From assembly GCA_023150215.1 (NCBI GenBank), contig JAKLLJ010000069.1, forward strand, positions 1-12,259: a DNA stretch of 12,259 nt. The letters are read 5' to 3'. How positions within the stretch are numbered: position 1 is the first letter of the stretch; every line of letters begins with the position of its first letter. Below the pieces are notes generated by a model that was not told the origin of the DNA, searched no databases, and saw nothing but the letters and a program-made list of their open reading frames with translations. This document shows positions 1 to 7,477 of this stretch, piece by piece. Made by a program: the position numbers and the translations under genes. Origin of the DNA: Thauera sp. (lineage in GTDB: Bacteria; Pseudomonadota; Gammaproteobacteria; Burkholderiales; Rhodocyclaceae).

Positions 1-212
1 CGACATTCGATGTGGCGATGACCCTGGTTGGCGCAGGGTACGGGATCGCCATTGCGCCAGCCGCGCGACTGACGGGCTACCTGCACCGCGGCGTCGCTGT
101 GCGGCCGCTGGCCGGCGCACCGACGATCGTGATGGCTTATCTGCTCCGCCGCAACGCTTCCTTGTCGGACACCCAGGCAAGATTCGCCCGCCGCGCACGC
201 TTGGTGTCCTGA
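1..212 (+). CDS. LysR-type transcriptional regulator, C-terminal end only
   Basis: Open from the window edge, with the first complete codon at base 3, giving about 69 residues before a TGA stop. The residues read like the end of a LysR substrate-binding domain: a segment around GAGYGIAIAPAARL (the family's usual 'glycine-rich turn then P-A' stretch), then a strand ending in PLAGAP, then a strand of the AYLLRRNASLS type where family members often have a 'laxRrdxxsP' segment, and a short final helix. LysR proteins are normally about 300 residues, so only the last quarter is visible and neither its target nor its effector can be told. It converges on the integrase gene, with 46 bases between the two stops. 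It therefore lies on the island side of the tRNA and may be island cargo, but that is inference. Confidence 0.7.
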   Translation, partial: TFDVAMTLVGAGYGIAIAPAARLTGYLHRGVAVRPLAGAPTIVMAYLLRRNASLSDTQARFARRARLVS

Positions 213-258
213 CAGGTGCGCGAGGATCGCGGTTTCGCCACGATCCCGCTTCCTGCTG

Positions 259-2112
259 CTAGGCCACCCGAACGCGCGGCGGGGTCCAGTCGGTTTCCTT
301 CACGGCTGTGCTCACGGCCATGACGAGCTTGTCGAGATTGCTGCCAGTCACGCCCTCCAGTGCCGAACGCCCTCGCAGCATCGAGCGCGGTTGAAGCAGT
401 GCATGGTAGATCTGCCAAGGGTCCGCACCCCGGCTCAGTTTCAGGACGGACTGGATCAGTTCGTGCTTGAGTGGGTCGAGGTGCCAGTCCGGGACACGCT
501 GGCCGCGGTTGCCCACGTTCAACGCCAGCAGGTTGCCTGCCTTGATCTCGTAGCTGATCCACCTGCGGGACTTGCCTGCCATCTTGGCGAACGCAGCGAC
601 AGGGAGGTTGTGCGGCGCTTCGAAGACATCGAACAGCTCCATCCTCTCGCGCTGAATGTTCGAGGGCACCAGCGGCGCAGCCGATCTCGGGGGCGGAACC
701 GCCGGCAGCCGATGCGCGGCGGCAGAAACCATCGGCATGACGTCACTTGGCTTCGAGACGAGCAGGATTGGCGGCGTGGGAGCCGGCATGGAGGGAGTCC
801 CCGCGGCTTGCTCGCCCGGAAATGCGGGTACGCCTTCTAGATGCACGGTGAGTGGCATGCTGGCCGCCTCGACCTGATTCTGCTCGAAGAGGTCCAAGCG
901 TTCGGCCCAGTCCTGCATCATCCGGCGACGCTGCTCCACGTATTCGGCATGGTTGTAGGTCGCGCTCACCTTGTTGGGATCGACATGCGAGAGCTGTGAA
1001 TCCACCCAGACCTTCGGGTAGCCGATCTCGTTGAGCGCAGTGGACATCGTGCCGCGGATACCGTGTCCGGTCAGACGTTCCTGATAACCCATGCGCTTGA
1101 GGGCGCCATTGAGCGTGTTCTCGCTGATGCGCTTCTTCAGGTCGCTGTCGTGCCGGAAAAGGTAGCGCTGGGCCGGCTTGAACTCATCCAGTAGGTGCCG
1201 GACGATCTCCATGGCTTGAATCGACAACGGCACGATGTATGGCGGGATGTCCGCCGGCTGCCGCCGCTTCTTGCGCATATCCAACTGGAGTTGCTTCACG
1301 ACCTCGGGCGGGATGATCCACAGCCCGCGGGCCAGATCGAATTGATCTGGCGTCGCCTGCCGCAGCTCACCGGTTCGCACGCCTGTCAGCAGCAATAGCC
1401 GCAACCCGAGCTGGGTCTGCCGCCTGCCGCGATAGCTGCGCAGCCTCTGTAACAATTTGGGCAGTTCGGCCATCCGCAGAAACGGGTTGTGCCTGACGGG
1501 TGGCAGTGGCAGCGCCACGACGTCGAGATCGGAGGCAGGGTTCTGCTCCAGGCCCGGCACGATCACCAGCGCGTAGCGGAACAGTTGGTTGAACCACGTC
1601 CTGACCTTCTCGGCGATGGAGAGCGCGCTGCGCTTCTCGATCTTGGCAATCACCTCCAGGAGATCAGGGCGCTTGATCTCATAGATCGACCGCTTCCCCA
1701 AGGTCGGGAGTACGTCCCTGTCGAAGATGCGCGGAAGCATCGCGAGGGTCGTCTGCCGGCCTTCCTTGAGGCTCAGCCCGCGATGCTCGAGCCACCCGCG
1801 GTACACCACCTCGAAGTTGTTTTCGTCGGCGAGCCGCACAGCGGTCCGCTTCTGCTTGCGGTGATCACGTGGATTGATGCCCTTGGCGATCAGGGCGCGC
1901 GCTTCGTCGCGCAGGCTGCGCGCCTCGCGAAGCGTCACCTCCGGGTAGGTTCCGAGCGAGATCCGCTTCTGCTTGCCCGCCCAGTAGTAGCGGAAGTGCC
2001 AAGTCCTACCCCCCGCAGCCGTCACGGCTAGTGAGAGGCCATCCAAGTCAGGGAGGGTGTAGGCCTTGCCGGTTGCCTTGGCCTGTCGAACGACCAGGTC
2101 TGAGAGTGCCAT
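259..2112 (-). CDS. P4-type tyrosine integrase with antitoxin-like C-terminal extension
   Basis: Site-specific tyrosine recombinase, 617 residues, that would integrate and excise a genomic island at the neighbouring tRNA gene. Residues 1-90 form the DUF4102 arm-binding domain (LSDLVVRQAK, then DGLSLAV, WHFRYYWAGKQKRISLGTYP). A core-binding region follows (about 100-200). The catalytic domain (about 210-405) shows Arg246 in GVRTGE, His350 and Arg353 in GHGIR, His376 in QLSHVD and nucleophile Tyr386 in ATYNHAEY, so the active site looks intact. Family members usually end near residue 400-450. This one continues with a Pro/Ala-rich linker (about 411-485), a helix-turn-helix-like stretch (about 490-545, around AGKSRRWISYEIKAG) and a terminal segment (about 545-605, with GADPWQIYHALLQP and GRSALEGV) resembling the MbcA/ParS/Xre DUF2384 antitoxin domain. 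The start is set by AGGAG seven bases upstream; an in-frame ATG six codons earlier lacks a ribosome site. The integrase call is firm; the extension assignment is by eye. Confidence 0.95.
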   Translation of the reverse strand: MALSDLVVRQAKATGKAYTLPDLDGLSLAVTAAGGRTWHFRYYWAGKQKRISLGTYPEVTLREARSLRDEARALIAKGINPRDHRKQKRTAVRLADENNFEVVYRGWLEHRGLSLKEGRQTTLAMLPRIFDRDVLPTLGKRSIYEIKRPDLLEVIAKIEKRSALSIAEKVRTWFNQLFRYALVIVPGLEQNPASDLDVVALPLPPVRHNPFLRMAELPKLLQRLRSYRGRRQTQLGLRLLLLTGVRTGELRQATPDQFDLARGLWIIPPEVVKQLQLDMRKKRRQPADIPPYIVPLSIQAMEIVRHLLDEFKPAQRYLFRHDSDLKKRISENTLNGALKRMGYQERLTGHGIRGTMSTALNEIGYPKVWVDSQLSHVDPNKVSATYNHAEYVEQRRRMMQDWAERLDLFEQNQVEAASMPLTVHLEGVPAFPGEQAAGTPSMPAPTPPILLVSKPSDVMPMVSAAAHRLPAVPPPRSAAPLVPSNIQRERMELFDVFEAPHNLPVAAFAKMAGKSRRWISYEIKAGNLLALNVGNRGQRVPDWHLDPLKHELIQSVLKLSRGADPWQIYHALLQPRSMLRGRSALEGVTGSNLDKLVMAVSTAVKETDWTPPRVRVA

Positions 2113-2119
2113 GCTCTTG

Positions 2120-2124
2120 CTCCT
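2120..2124 (-). promoter_or_regulatory. ribosome binding site deciding the integrase start
   Basis: AGGAG on the minus strand, seven bases before the ATG at 2112-2110. It selects the MALSDLVV start over the in-frame ATG at 2130, which has no purine-rich motif in front of it and would add six residues not typical of the family. Confidence 0.7.
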
Positions 2125-2206
2125 GAACATGAGTCAGGAACCAGATGCTGGTCACATCGACCTCGCCCCTCGATCAACAATCCGGAAACCGCCGTGCCCT
2201 CAAAAA

Positions 2207-2233
2207 TGGACTTGTTTGTGGACTTAAAAGTCC
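2207..2233. repeat. TGGACTT repeat pair plus inverted copy upstream of the integrase
   Basis: TGGACTT occurs at 2207-2213 and again at 2219-2225, 12 bases apart start to start, and is followed at once by the reverse complement AAGTCC at 2228-2233, making GGACTT-AA-AAGTCC. The block lies about 95-120 bases before the integrase start, between the gene and the tRNA. This is where island integrases keep arm-type sites or an autoregulatory operator. The function is inferred from position only. Confidence 0.45.
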
Positions 2234-2282
2234 CAGCTGTCGGCGGATCGCGGTGGAACACAGCAGAACGTAAAGGAGAGAA

Positions 2283-2305
2283 AAGTCGTTGTGCGCCAAC
2301 GACTT
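2283..2305 (-). terminator. perfect 9-bp hairpin followed by T-rich run
   Basis: AAGTCGTTG and CAACGACTT form a perfect nine-base inverted repeat around a five-base loop. Read on the minus strand the hairpin ends in CTTTTCTCTCC, so it could stop transcription leaving the tRNA gene before it reaches the integrase. The T run is short and the stem only moderately GC-rich, so an intrinsic terminator is plausible but not certain. It might instead be a recombination or protein-binding site. Confidence 0.5.
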
Positions 2306-2322
2306 GCAGATTCTCCTGGACT

Positions 2323-2340
2323 TCTGCGGAACTCCGCAGA
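2323..2340. repeat. 7-bp perfect inverted repeat beside the tRNA 3' end
   Basis: TCTGCGG-AACT-CCGCAGA, seven paired bases around a four-base loop, ending nine bases from the tRNA CCA. No T run follows on either strand. With the hairpin at 2283-2305 it makes two dyads in the 70 bases next to the presumed attachment site. Confidence 0.45.
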
Positions 2341-2349
2341 TTGATGCGG

Positions 2350-2373
2350 TGGAGCGGGTGAAGGGAATCGAAC
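2350..2373 (-). other. candidate attachment core: 3' end of tRNA-Gly
   Basis: Islands with P4-type integrases commonly recombine in the T-arm and acceptor end of a tRNA gene and restore it with island-borne sequence. The integrase starts about 240 bases beyond this tRNA's 3' end and reads away from it, so the T-loop to CCA stretch is the likely att site. The second copy, expected left of base 1, is not in the window. The exact core cannot be fixed from one end. Confidence 0.4.
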
Positions 2374-2424
2374 CCTCGTCATGAGCTTGGGAAGCTCAGG
2401 TAATAGCCATTATACGACACCCGC
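2350..2424 (-). tRNA. tRNA-Gly (anticodon CCC)
   Basis: 75 bases including an encoded CCA. The acceptor stem GCGGGTG pairs with CACCCGC, followed by T and CCA. The anticodon stem TGAGC/GCTCA encloses the loop TTCCCAA, placing CCC at the anticodon. The T arm is GAGGG-TTCGATT-CCCTT with one G-T pair. The D arm has three good pairs (GTA/TAC). The whole closely resembles the bacterial glyU type, which reads GGG codons. Its 3' end faces the integrase, marking the gene as the island's likely insertion site, and the gene is intact as expected if integration restored it. Confidence 0.94.
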
Positions 2425-2463
2425 ATTGCGGGCCGGGCTGGCGCCGACCGCGAAAGAGGCTGG

Positions 2464-2492
2464 ATTGTACTGCCACGGGCGGTGCGCTTCAA
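2464..2492 (-). promoter_or_regulatory. sigma70-type promoter of tRNA-Gly
   Basis: On the minus strand, TTGAAG at 2492-2487 and TACAAT at 2469-2464 are separated by exactly 17 bases. Transcription would begin near 2457, about 33 bases before the tRNA. The -35 box starts 14 bases past the ptsI stop, so the tRNA has its own promoter rather than relying on read-through. Confidence 0.7.
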
Positions 2493-2506
2493 CCGCGGCG
2501 ATGGTT

Positions 2507-4237
2507 TCAGGCCGTAAGCCGCTCCACCGCCTCGCGAATCCGTGCCGGCTCGTCCATCTTCAGGATGCGCTGCACCTTGGGGGCGAGATCGCCGAGGTCG
2601 GCGCGCAGCACCTGCTGCTTGATCTCGAGGATGTTGCCCGGGTGCATGGAGAAGTTGCGCAGGCCCATGCCGAGCAGCAGCTCGGTGTACAGCGGGTCGC
2701 CGGCCATCTCGCCGCACACCGACACCGGCAGGCCGAAGCGCGCGCCGGTGGCGATGGTGCCGGCGATGAGCTTGAGCACGGCAGGGTGGAGCGGGTCGTA
2801 GAGGTGCACCACCGCCTCATCGGAGCGGTCGATCGCCAGCGTGTATTGGATGAGGTCGTTGGTGCCGATCGACAGGAAGGCCAGGCGGCGGATGAACATG
2901 CCCAGCGACAGGGCGGCAGCAGGGACCTCGATCATGCCGCCGATGCGGATGCCCTCGTCGAACTTGAGCTTCTCGGCGCGCAGCTCGACCTTGGCCTTCT
3001 CGACCAGGGCGAGGCACTGGTCGATCTCCTGCGCATGCGCGAGCATCGGCACCATGACCTGCAGCTTGCCGTGCGCCGAGGCACGCAGCAGGGCGCGCAA
3101 CTGGGTCTTGAACATCTTCGGTTCGGCGAGCGAGTAGCGCACCGCACGCAGGCCGAGGGCCGGATTGGGCTCGACGCGTGCCTGGGCGCCGTTGAGCGCC
3201 TTGTCGGCGCCGACGTCGAAGCTGCGGATGGTGACCGACTTGCCGGGCATGGCCTTGACTACCGCGCGGTAGGCTTCGTACTGCTCCTCTTCGTCCGGCA
3301 GGGTGTCGCGGCCGATGAAGAGGAACTCGGTGCGGTACAGGCCGATGCCGTCGGCGTTGGCGCTCTTGACTGCGGGCAGGTCCTTGGGGCCCTCGATGTT
3401 GGCGAGCAGGTTGATCTCTTCGCCGTCGAGCGTGGCGGCGCGCGTGTCGCGCAGGCGGTTGAGCTTGGAGCGCTCGATTTCGAGTTCGCTGCGGCGCAGG
3501 CGGTATTCCTCGACGATCTCGTCGTCGGGGGCGACGATGATCACGCCACGCGTGCCGTCGACGATGATGAGTTCGTCTTCCTCGAGCAGGTCGCGCACAT
3601 GGTGCAGGCCCACCACCGCCGGGATCTTCAGGCTGCGGGCGACGATTGCGGTGTGGCTGGTGGGACCGCCGACGTCGGTGACGAAGCCGGCGATGTTGTG
3701 GTCGCGGAAGCCGATGGTGTCGGCGGGCGAGAGGTCGTGGGCGACCACGATCGTGCCCAGGCCGTCGCGGCGGCGCGGTGGCAGATGGCCGGGGTGGCCG
3801 AGCAGCACCTTGACCAGGCGCTCGACCACCTGCACGACGTCGGCCTGGCGCTCGCGCAGGTAGGGGTCCTCGATCTGGCGGAACTGCTCGACCACGTGCT
3901 CCATCTGCTGCACCAGCGCCCACTCGGCGTTGCAGCGCCGTTCGGTGATGAGCTGGCGCGCGGCGTCGATCAGCATCGGATCGGCCAGCATCATCAGCTG
4001 CAGGTCGACGAAGGCGCCGACCTCGCTGTGCGCCTGGCCCGAGGTGGTGACCGCCTTGAGCCCGATCAGCTCGCCCTGCACCGTCGCCACCGCCTCGTCG
4101 AGGCGGTCGAGTTCGTCTTCCAGATACTTGGGTGCGACGTGGTAGTGATTGACCTCGAGCAGTGCGTGCGAGATCAGGTGCACATGGCCGATCGCGATGC
4201 CCTGCGAGACGGCCAGTCCGTGGAGGGTGAAGGGCAT
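2507..4237 (-). CDS. ptsI: phosphoenolpyruvate-protein phosphotransferase (enzyme I)
   Basis: Cytoplasmic enzyme I of the phosphotransferase system. It takes phosphate from phosphoenolpyruvate onto a histidine and passes it to HPr. The 576 residues match the usual length. The N-terminal HPr-binding and swivel part runs to about residue 225 with the phosphorylated His195 in GGPTSHTAIVARSLKIPAVVG-like context. The C-terminal PEP-binding barrel shows DGIGLYRTEFLF (about 297-307), FDVGADKAL (about 340-348), GGMIEVPAA (433-441), SIGTNDLIQYTLAIDR (456-471) and the acid/base Cys508 in VCGEMAGD. All key residues are present. The start is taken at MPFTLHGLAV, preceded by GGGGAG; the frame is open upstream but that part only overlaps ptsH. 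It begins one base after the ptsH stop (TGAgATG), so translation is probably coupled. No sugar EII genes are nearby, suggesting a regulatory role. Confidence 0.97.
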   Translation of the reverse strand: MPFTLHGLAVSQGIAIGHVHLISHALLEVNHYHVAPKYLEDELDRLDEAVATVQGELIGLKAVTTSGQAHSEVGAFVDLQLMMLADPMLIDAARQLITERRCNAEWALVQQMEHVVEQFRQIEDPYLRERQADVVQVVERLVKVLLGHPGHLPPRRRDGLGTIVVAHDLSPADTIGFRDHNIAGFVTDVGGPTSHTAIVARSLKIPAVVGLHHVRDLLEEDELIIVDGTRGVIIVAPDDEIVEEYRLRRSELEIERSKLNRLRDTRAATLDGEEINLLANIEGPKDLPAVKSANADGIGLYRTEFLFIGRDTLPDEEEQYEAYRAVVKAMPGKSVTIRSFDVGADKALNGAQARVEPNPALGLRAVRYSLAEPKMFKTQLRALLRASAHGKLQVMVPMLAHAQEIDQCLALVEKAKVELRAEKLKFDEGIRIGGMIEVPAAALSLGMFIRRLAFLSIGTNDLIQYTLAIDRSDEAVVHLYDPLHPAVLKLIAGTIATGARFGLPVSVCGEMAGDPLYTELLLGMGLRNFSMHPGNILEIKQQVLRADLGDLAPKVQRILKMDEPARIREAVERLTA

Positions 4238-4238
4238 C

Positions 4239-4508
4239 TCACTCCCCTTCGCCGAAGCGGTCGGCGACCAGGTCCTGGATCGCCTGCAGCGCCTCGTCGG
4301 CCTGGTCGCCCTGGGTGTCGATGGTGATGGCGGTGCCACGGGCCGCGGCCAGCATCATCACGCCCATGATGCTCTTGGCGTTGACCCGCCGCCCGTTGCG
4401 CTCGAGCCAGACCTCGCACGGGAAGCTGCTGGCGAGCTGGGTGAGCTTGGCGGAGGCGCGCGCATGCAGGCCGAGCTTGTTGATGATCGGGGCGTCTGCT
4501 CGCGGCAT
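4239..4508 (-). CDS. ptsH: phosphocarrier protein HPr
   Basis: Small cytoplasmic phosphocarrier, 89 residues, which accepts phosphate from enzyme I and gives it to EIIA proteins. The active His15 lies in INKLGLHARAS, the hallmark of the family. Ser46 lies in NAKSIMGVMM, the position modified by HPr kinase in organisms that have one. The end FGEGE is typical of betaproteobacterial HPr. The ATG start has AGGGAG nine bases upstream. It forms a two-gene unit with ptsI. The nearest upstream gene is ybiT, 185 bases away on the same strand, not the EIIA gene that often precedes ptsH in related bacteria. The EIIA partner must therefore be encoded outside this window or be absent. Confidence 0.96.
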   Translation of the reverse strand: MPRADAPIINKLGLHARASAKLTQLASSFPCEVWLERNGRRVNAKSIMGVMMLAAARGTAITIDTQGDQADEALQAIQDLVADRFGEGE

Positions 4509-4642
4509 GTTCCGTTTCTCCCTGCCTTGTTGTCTTGTGTCGTGTGCCGGCCGTCGATCCTTGCCGTCCGCCGGCCGGCGCCCTTGTCGACACGGGCGAT
4601 CATGGCGCACCAGCGGCAGGTGGGGTGTCTTCGCCGTCCACG

Positions 4643-4648
4643 ATTCTA
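4643..4648 (-). promoter_or_regulatory. possible -10 box for ptsHI
   Basis: TAGAAT on the minus strand in the 185-base gap between ybiT and ptsH, matching five of six consensus positions and about 135 bases before the ptsH start. No convincing -35 box sits 16-18 bases upstream. The gap otherwise holds GC-rich palindromic stretches (GCCGGCCGGC type) and no credible gene. Confidence 0.35.
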
Positions 4649-4693
4649 GCCGACTCGCCGCCGCGCGCTGGTGCGGACGTCCGTGCTGCGCCC

Positions 4694-6319
<1,626 letters not shown>

Positions 6320-6356
6320 GGAAGCGTCCTGATTTTCAGATAAAACAAAGCCTTGG

Positions 6357-6362
6357 ATTATA
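6357..6362 (-). promoter_or_regulatory. consensus -10 box of the ybiT promoter
   Basis: A perfect TATAAT on the minus strand, 37 bases before the GTG start, giving a leader of about 30 bases. The -35 region 16-18 bases upstream is GC-rich and does not match TTGACA, so the promoter may lean on the -10 box. Confidence 0.55.
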
Positions 6363-6458
6363 GCGCAGCGATGCTGCGGCGTGCGCTGCGAGTCGGCGCC
6401 GATGCGCGGACAGTGCGTGCCGATCCGCGCCAGGCGGGCCTGTGGCCTTGCCCCGCGT

Positions 6459-6474
6459 GTCGGAATCGTCCGAC
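6459..6474 (+). promoter_or_regulatory. palindrome GTCGGA-ATCG-TCCGAC, candidate response-regulator site
   Basis: Perfect six-base inverted repeat with a four-base spacer, about 100 bases before the DUF1328 start. A second small dyad, CCGGT-TTAGG-ACCGG, follows at 6476-6490. The element matches 12 of 16 positions of GCGGGAATTGTCCTAC at 9825-9810, upstream of the BON gene. NarL/FixJ-family regulators such as RcsB bind GGA/TCC-type dyads of similar form. A weak -10-like TAAAGT at 6519 would put the palindrome centre near -65. Binding by the regulator at 6829-7464 is inference. Confidence 0.45.
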
Positions 6475-6574
6475 GCCGGTTTAGGACCGGGCCGATGGGG
6501 CGTGGCGGGGACGGCGCCTAAAGTGGAGACGTGATCCGGGGCTGCACCGCCCGGCGCGTTTCAAGGAGAACATC

Positions 6575-6739
6575 ATGCTGCACTACGCCGTCGTCTTCTT
6601 CGTCATCGCCCTCATCGCCGCCGTGCTCGGCTTCAGCGGCATCGCCGCCGGCGCGGCCGGCATCGCCAAGGTGCTGTTCGTCGTGTTCCTGGTGATGGCG
6701 ATCGCCAGCTTCGTGATCAACCTCGTCAAGGGGCGGTGA
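6575..6739 (+). CDS. DUF1328 small membrane protein (YtjA-like)
   Basis: A 54-residue protein, short enough to be missed by length cut-offs. It starts at ATG with a strong AAGGAG six bases upstream and ends in a TGA. Two hydrophobic helices (about 4-19 and 32-50) flank a small glycine/alanine turn (GFSGIAAGAAGIAK). This is the DUF1328/YtjA pattern: the N-terminal MLHYAVVFFVIALIAAVLGF stretch and a short basic tail, KGR. The family sits in the inner membrane, has no known biochemical activity, and is often found near stress and envelope genes. The response regulator gene begins 89 bases downstream on the same strand. A GC-rich hairpin (GCCGGC-CGC-GCCGGC, 6765-6779) lies between and has no T run. 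The palindrome at 6459-6474 probably controls it. Confidence 0.9.
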   Translation: MLHYAVVFFVIALIAAVLGFSGIAAGAAGIAKVLFVVFLVMAIASFVINLVKGR

Positions 6740-6828
6740 GTCCATGGCCAGCATCGCAGGCGGCGCCGGCCGCGCCGGCCCGCTTCGGCTATGCTGGCAC
6801 CCGTTTACCGCGTTCCGGACCTTCGCCC

Positions 6829-7464
6829 ATGCTGCGCATCGCCATCGTCGACGACCATCAGATCGTGCGTGCCGGCTTTCGCGAGCTGCTGGCCGACGAA
6901 CTCGGCCTCGAGATCGTGTTCGAGGCAGCCTCGGGTGAGGTGGCGCTCGAAGCCCTGCGCGAACAACCGGTCGACGTGCTGCTGCTCGATCTATCCCTGC
7001 CCGGGCAGAGCGGCGTCGACGTGTTGCGCGCCGTGCGCCAGCGTTTTGATGGCGTGCGCGTGCTGATGCTGTCGGGCTTCCCGGAGGAGCGCTATGCGTT
7101 GGCGATGATCCGCAACGGCGCCGACGGCTACCTGTGCAAGGATTGCTCGCGCGAGGCGCTGCTGCAGGCGATCCGCACCGTCGCCCGGGGCCGGCGCTAT
7201 GTGTCGGCGCGCACCGCCGAACTGCTCGCCGACGAGCTCGGTGGTGGCGGCAGCGCGGCGCCGCACGACAAGCTGTCCGATCGCGAGCTGCAGGTCTTCC
7301 TGCGCCTGGCGCGCGGCGAGTCGGTGTCGGATATCGCCGACGTGCTCAACCTGAGCGTCAAGACGGTCAGCACCTACCGCACGCGCCTGCTGGAAAAGCT
7401 CGGCGTCGGCAGCAATGCCGAGCTGGCCACCTACGCGCTGCGCCACGGGCTGATCCTGGACTGA
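6829..7464 (+). CDS. NarL/FixJ (LuxR-type) response regulator
   Basis: Two-component DNA-binding regulator of 211 residues. The receiver domain (1-120) has acidic residues Asp8 and Asp9, phosphorylated Asp54 in LLLDLSLPG, Ser82 in LMLSGF and Lys104 in YLCKD. The LuxR-type helix-turn-helix (about 147-210) opens with LSDRELQVFLRLARG and has the recognition segment SVKTVSTYRTRLLEKLG. The start MLRIAIVDDH fits the family, although no clear ribosome site precedes it; an in-frame GTG at 6736 overlaps the DUF1328 stop and would add 31 unconvincing residues. It is followed 13 bases later by a receiver-only gene and faces a sensor kinase of the matching HisKA_3 class, its likely partner. Targets are unknown; the adjacent DUF1328 and BON genes are the obvious candidates. 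Confidence 0.93.
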   Translation: MLRIAIVDDHQIVRAGFRELLADELGLEIVFEAASGEVALEALREQPVDVLLLDLSLPGQSGVDVLRAVRQRFDGVRVLMLSGFPEERYALAMIRNGADGYLCKDCSREALLQAIRTVARGRRYVSARTAELLADELGGGGSAAPHDKLSDRELQVFLRLARGESVSDIADVLNLSVKTVSTYRTRLLEKLGVGSNAELATYALRHGLILD

Positions 7465-7477
7465 GGAAGCCGGGTCG

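Noticed and set aside
213..258. Second attachment site in the gap between LysR and the integrase
   Set aside because: The 46 bases contain no stretch matching the 3' end of the tRNA-Gly gene.
2381..4327. A 648-codon open frame on the plus strand, opposite ptsI and ptsH
   Set aside because: It is antisense to two unmistakable genes, its translation is Asp/Val/Gln/His-rich with no family resemblance, and it starts inside the tRNA. It is a by-product of strong G/C third-position bias.
6404..6430. Inverted repeat GCGCGGA/TCCGCGC with a 13-base loop as a terminator or operator
   Set aside because: Seven-base GC-rich arms with a long loop are expected often by chance in such GC-rich DNA, and no T run follows.
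6765..6779. GCCGGC-CGC-GCCGGC hairpin between DUF1328 and the response regulator as a terminator
   Set aside because: There is no T run, and simple GCCGGC dyads are abundant in this base composition; it may at most weaken read-through.
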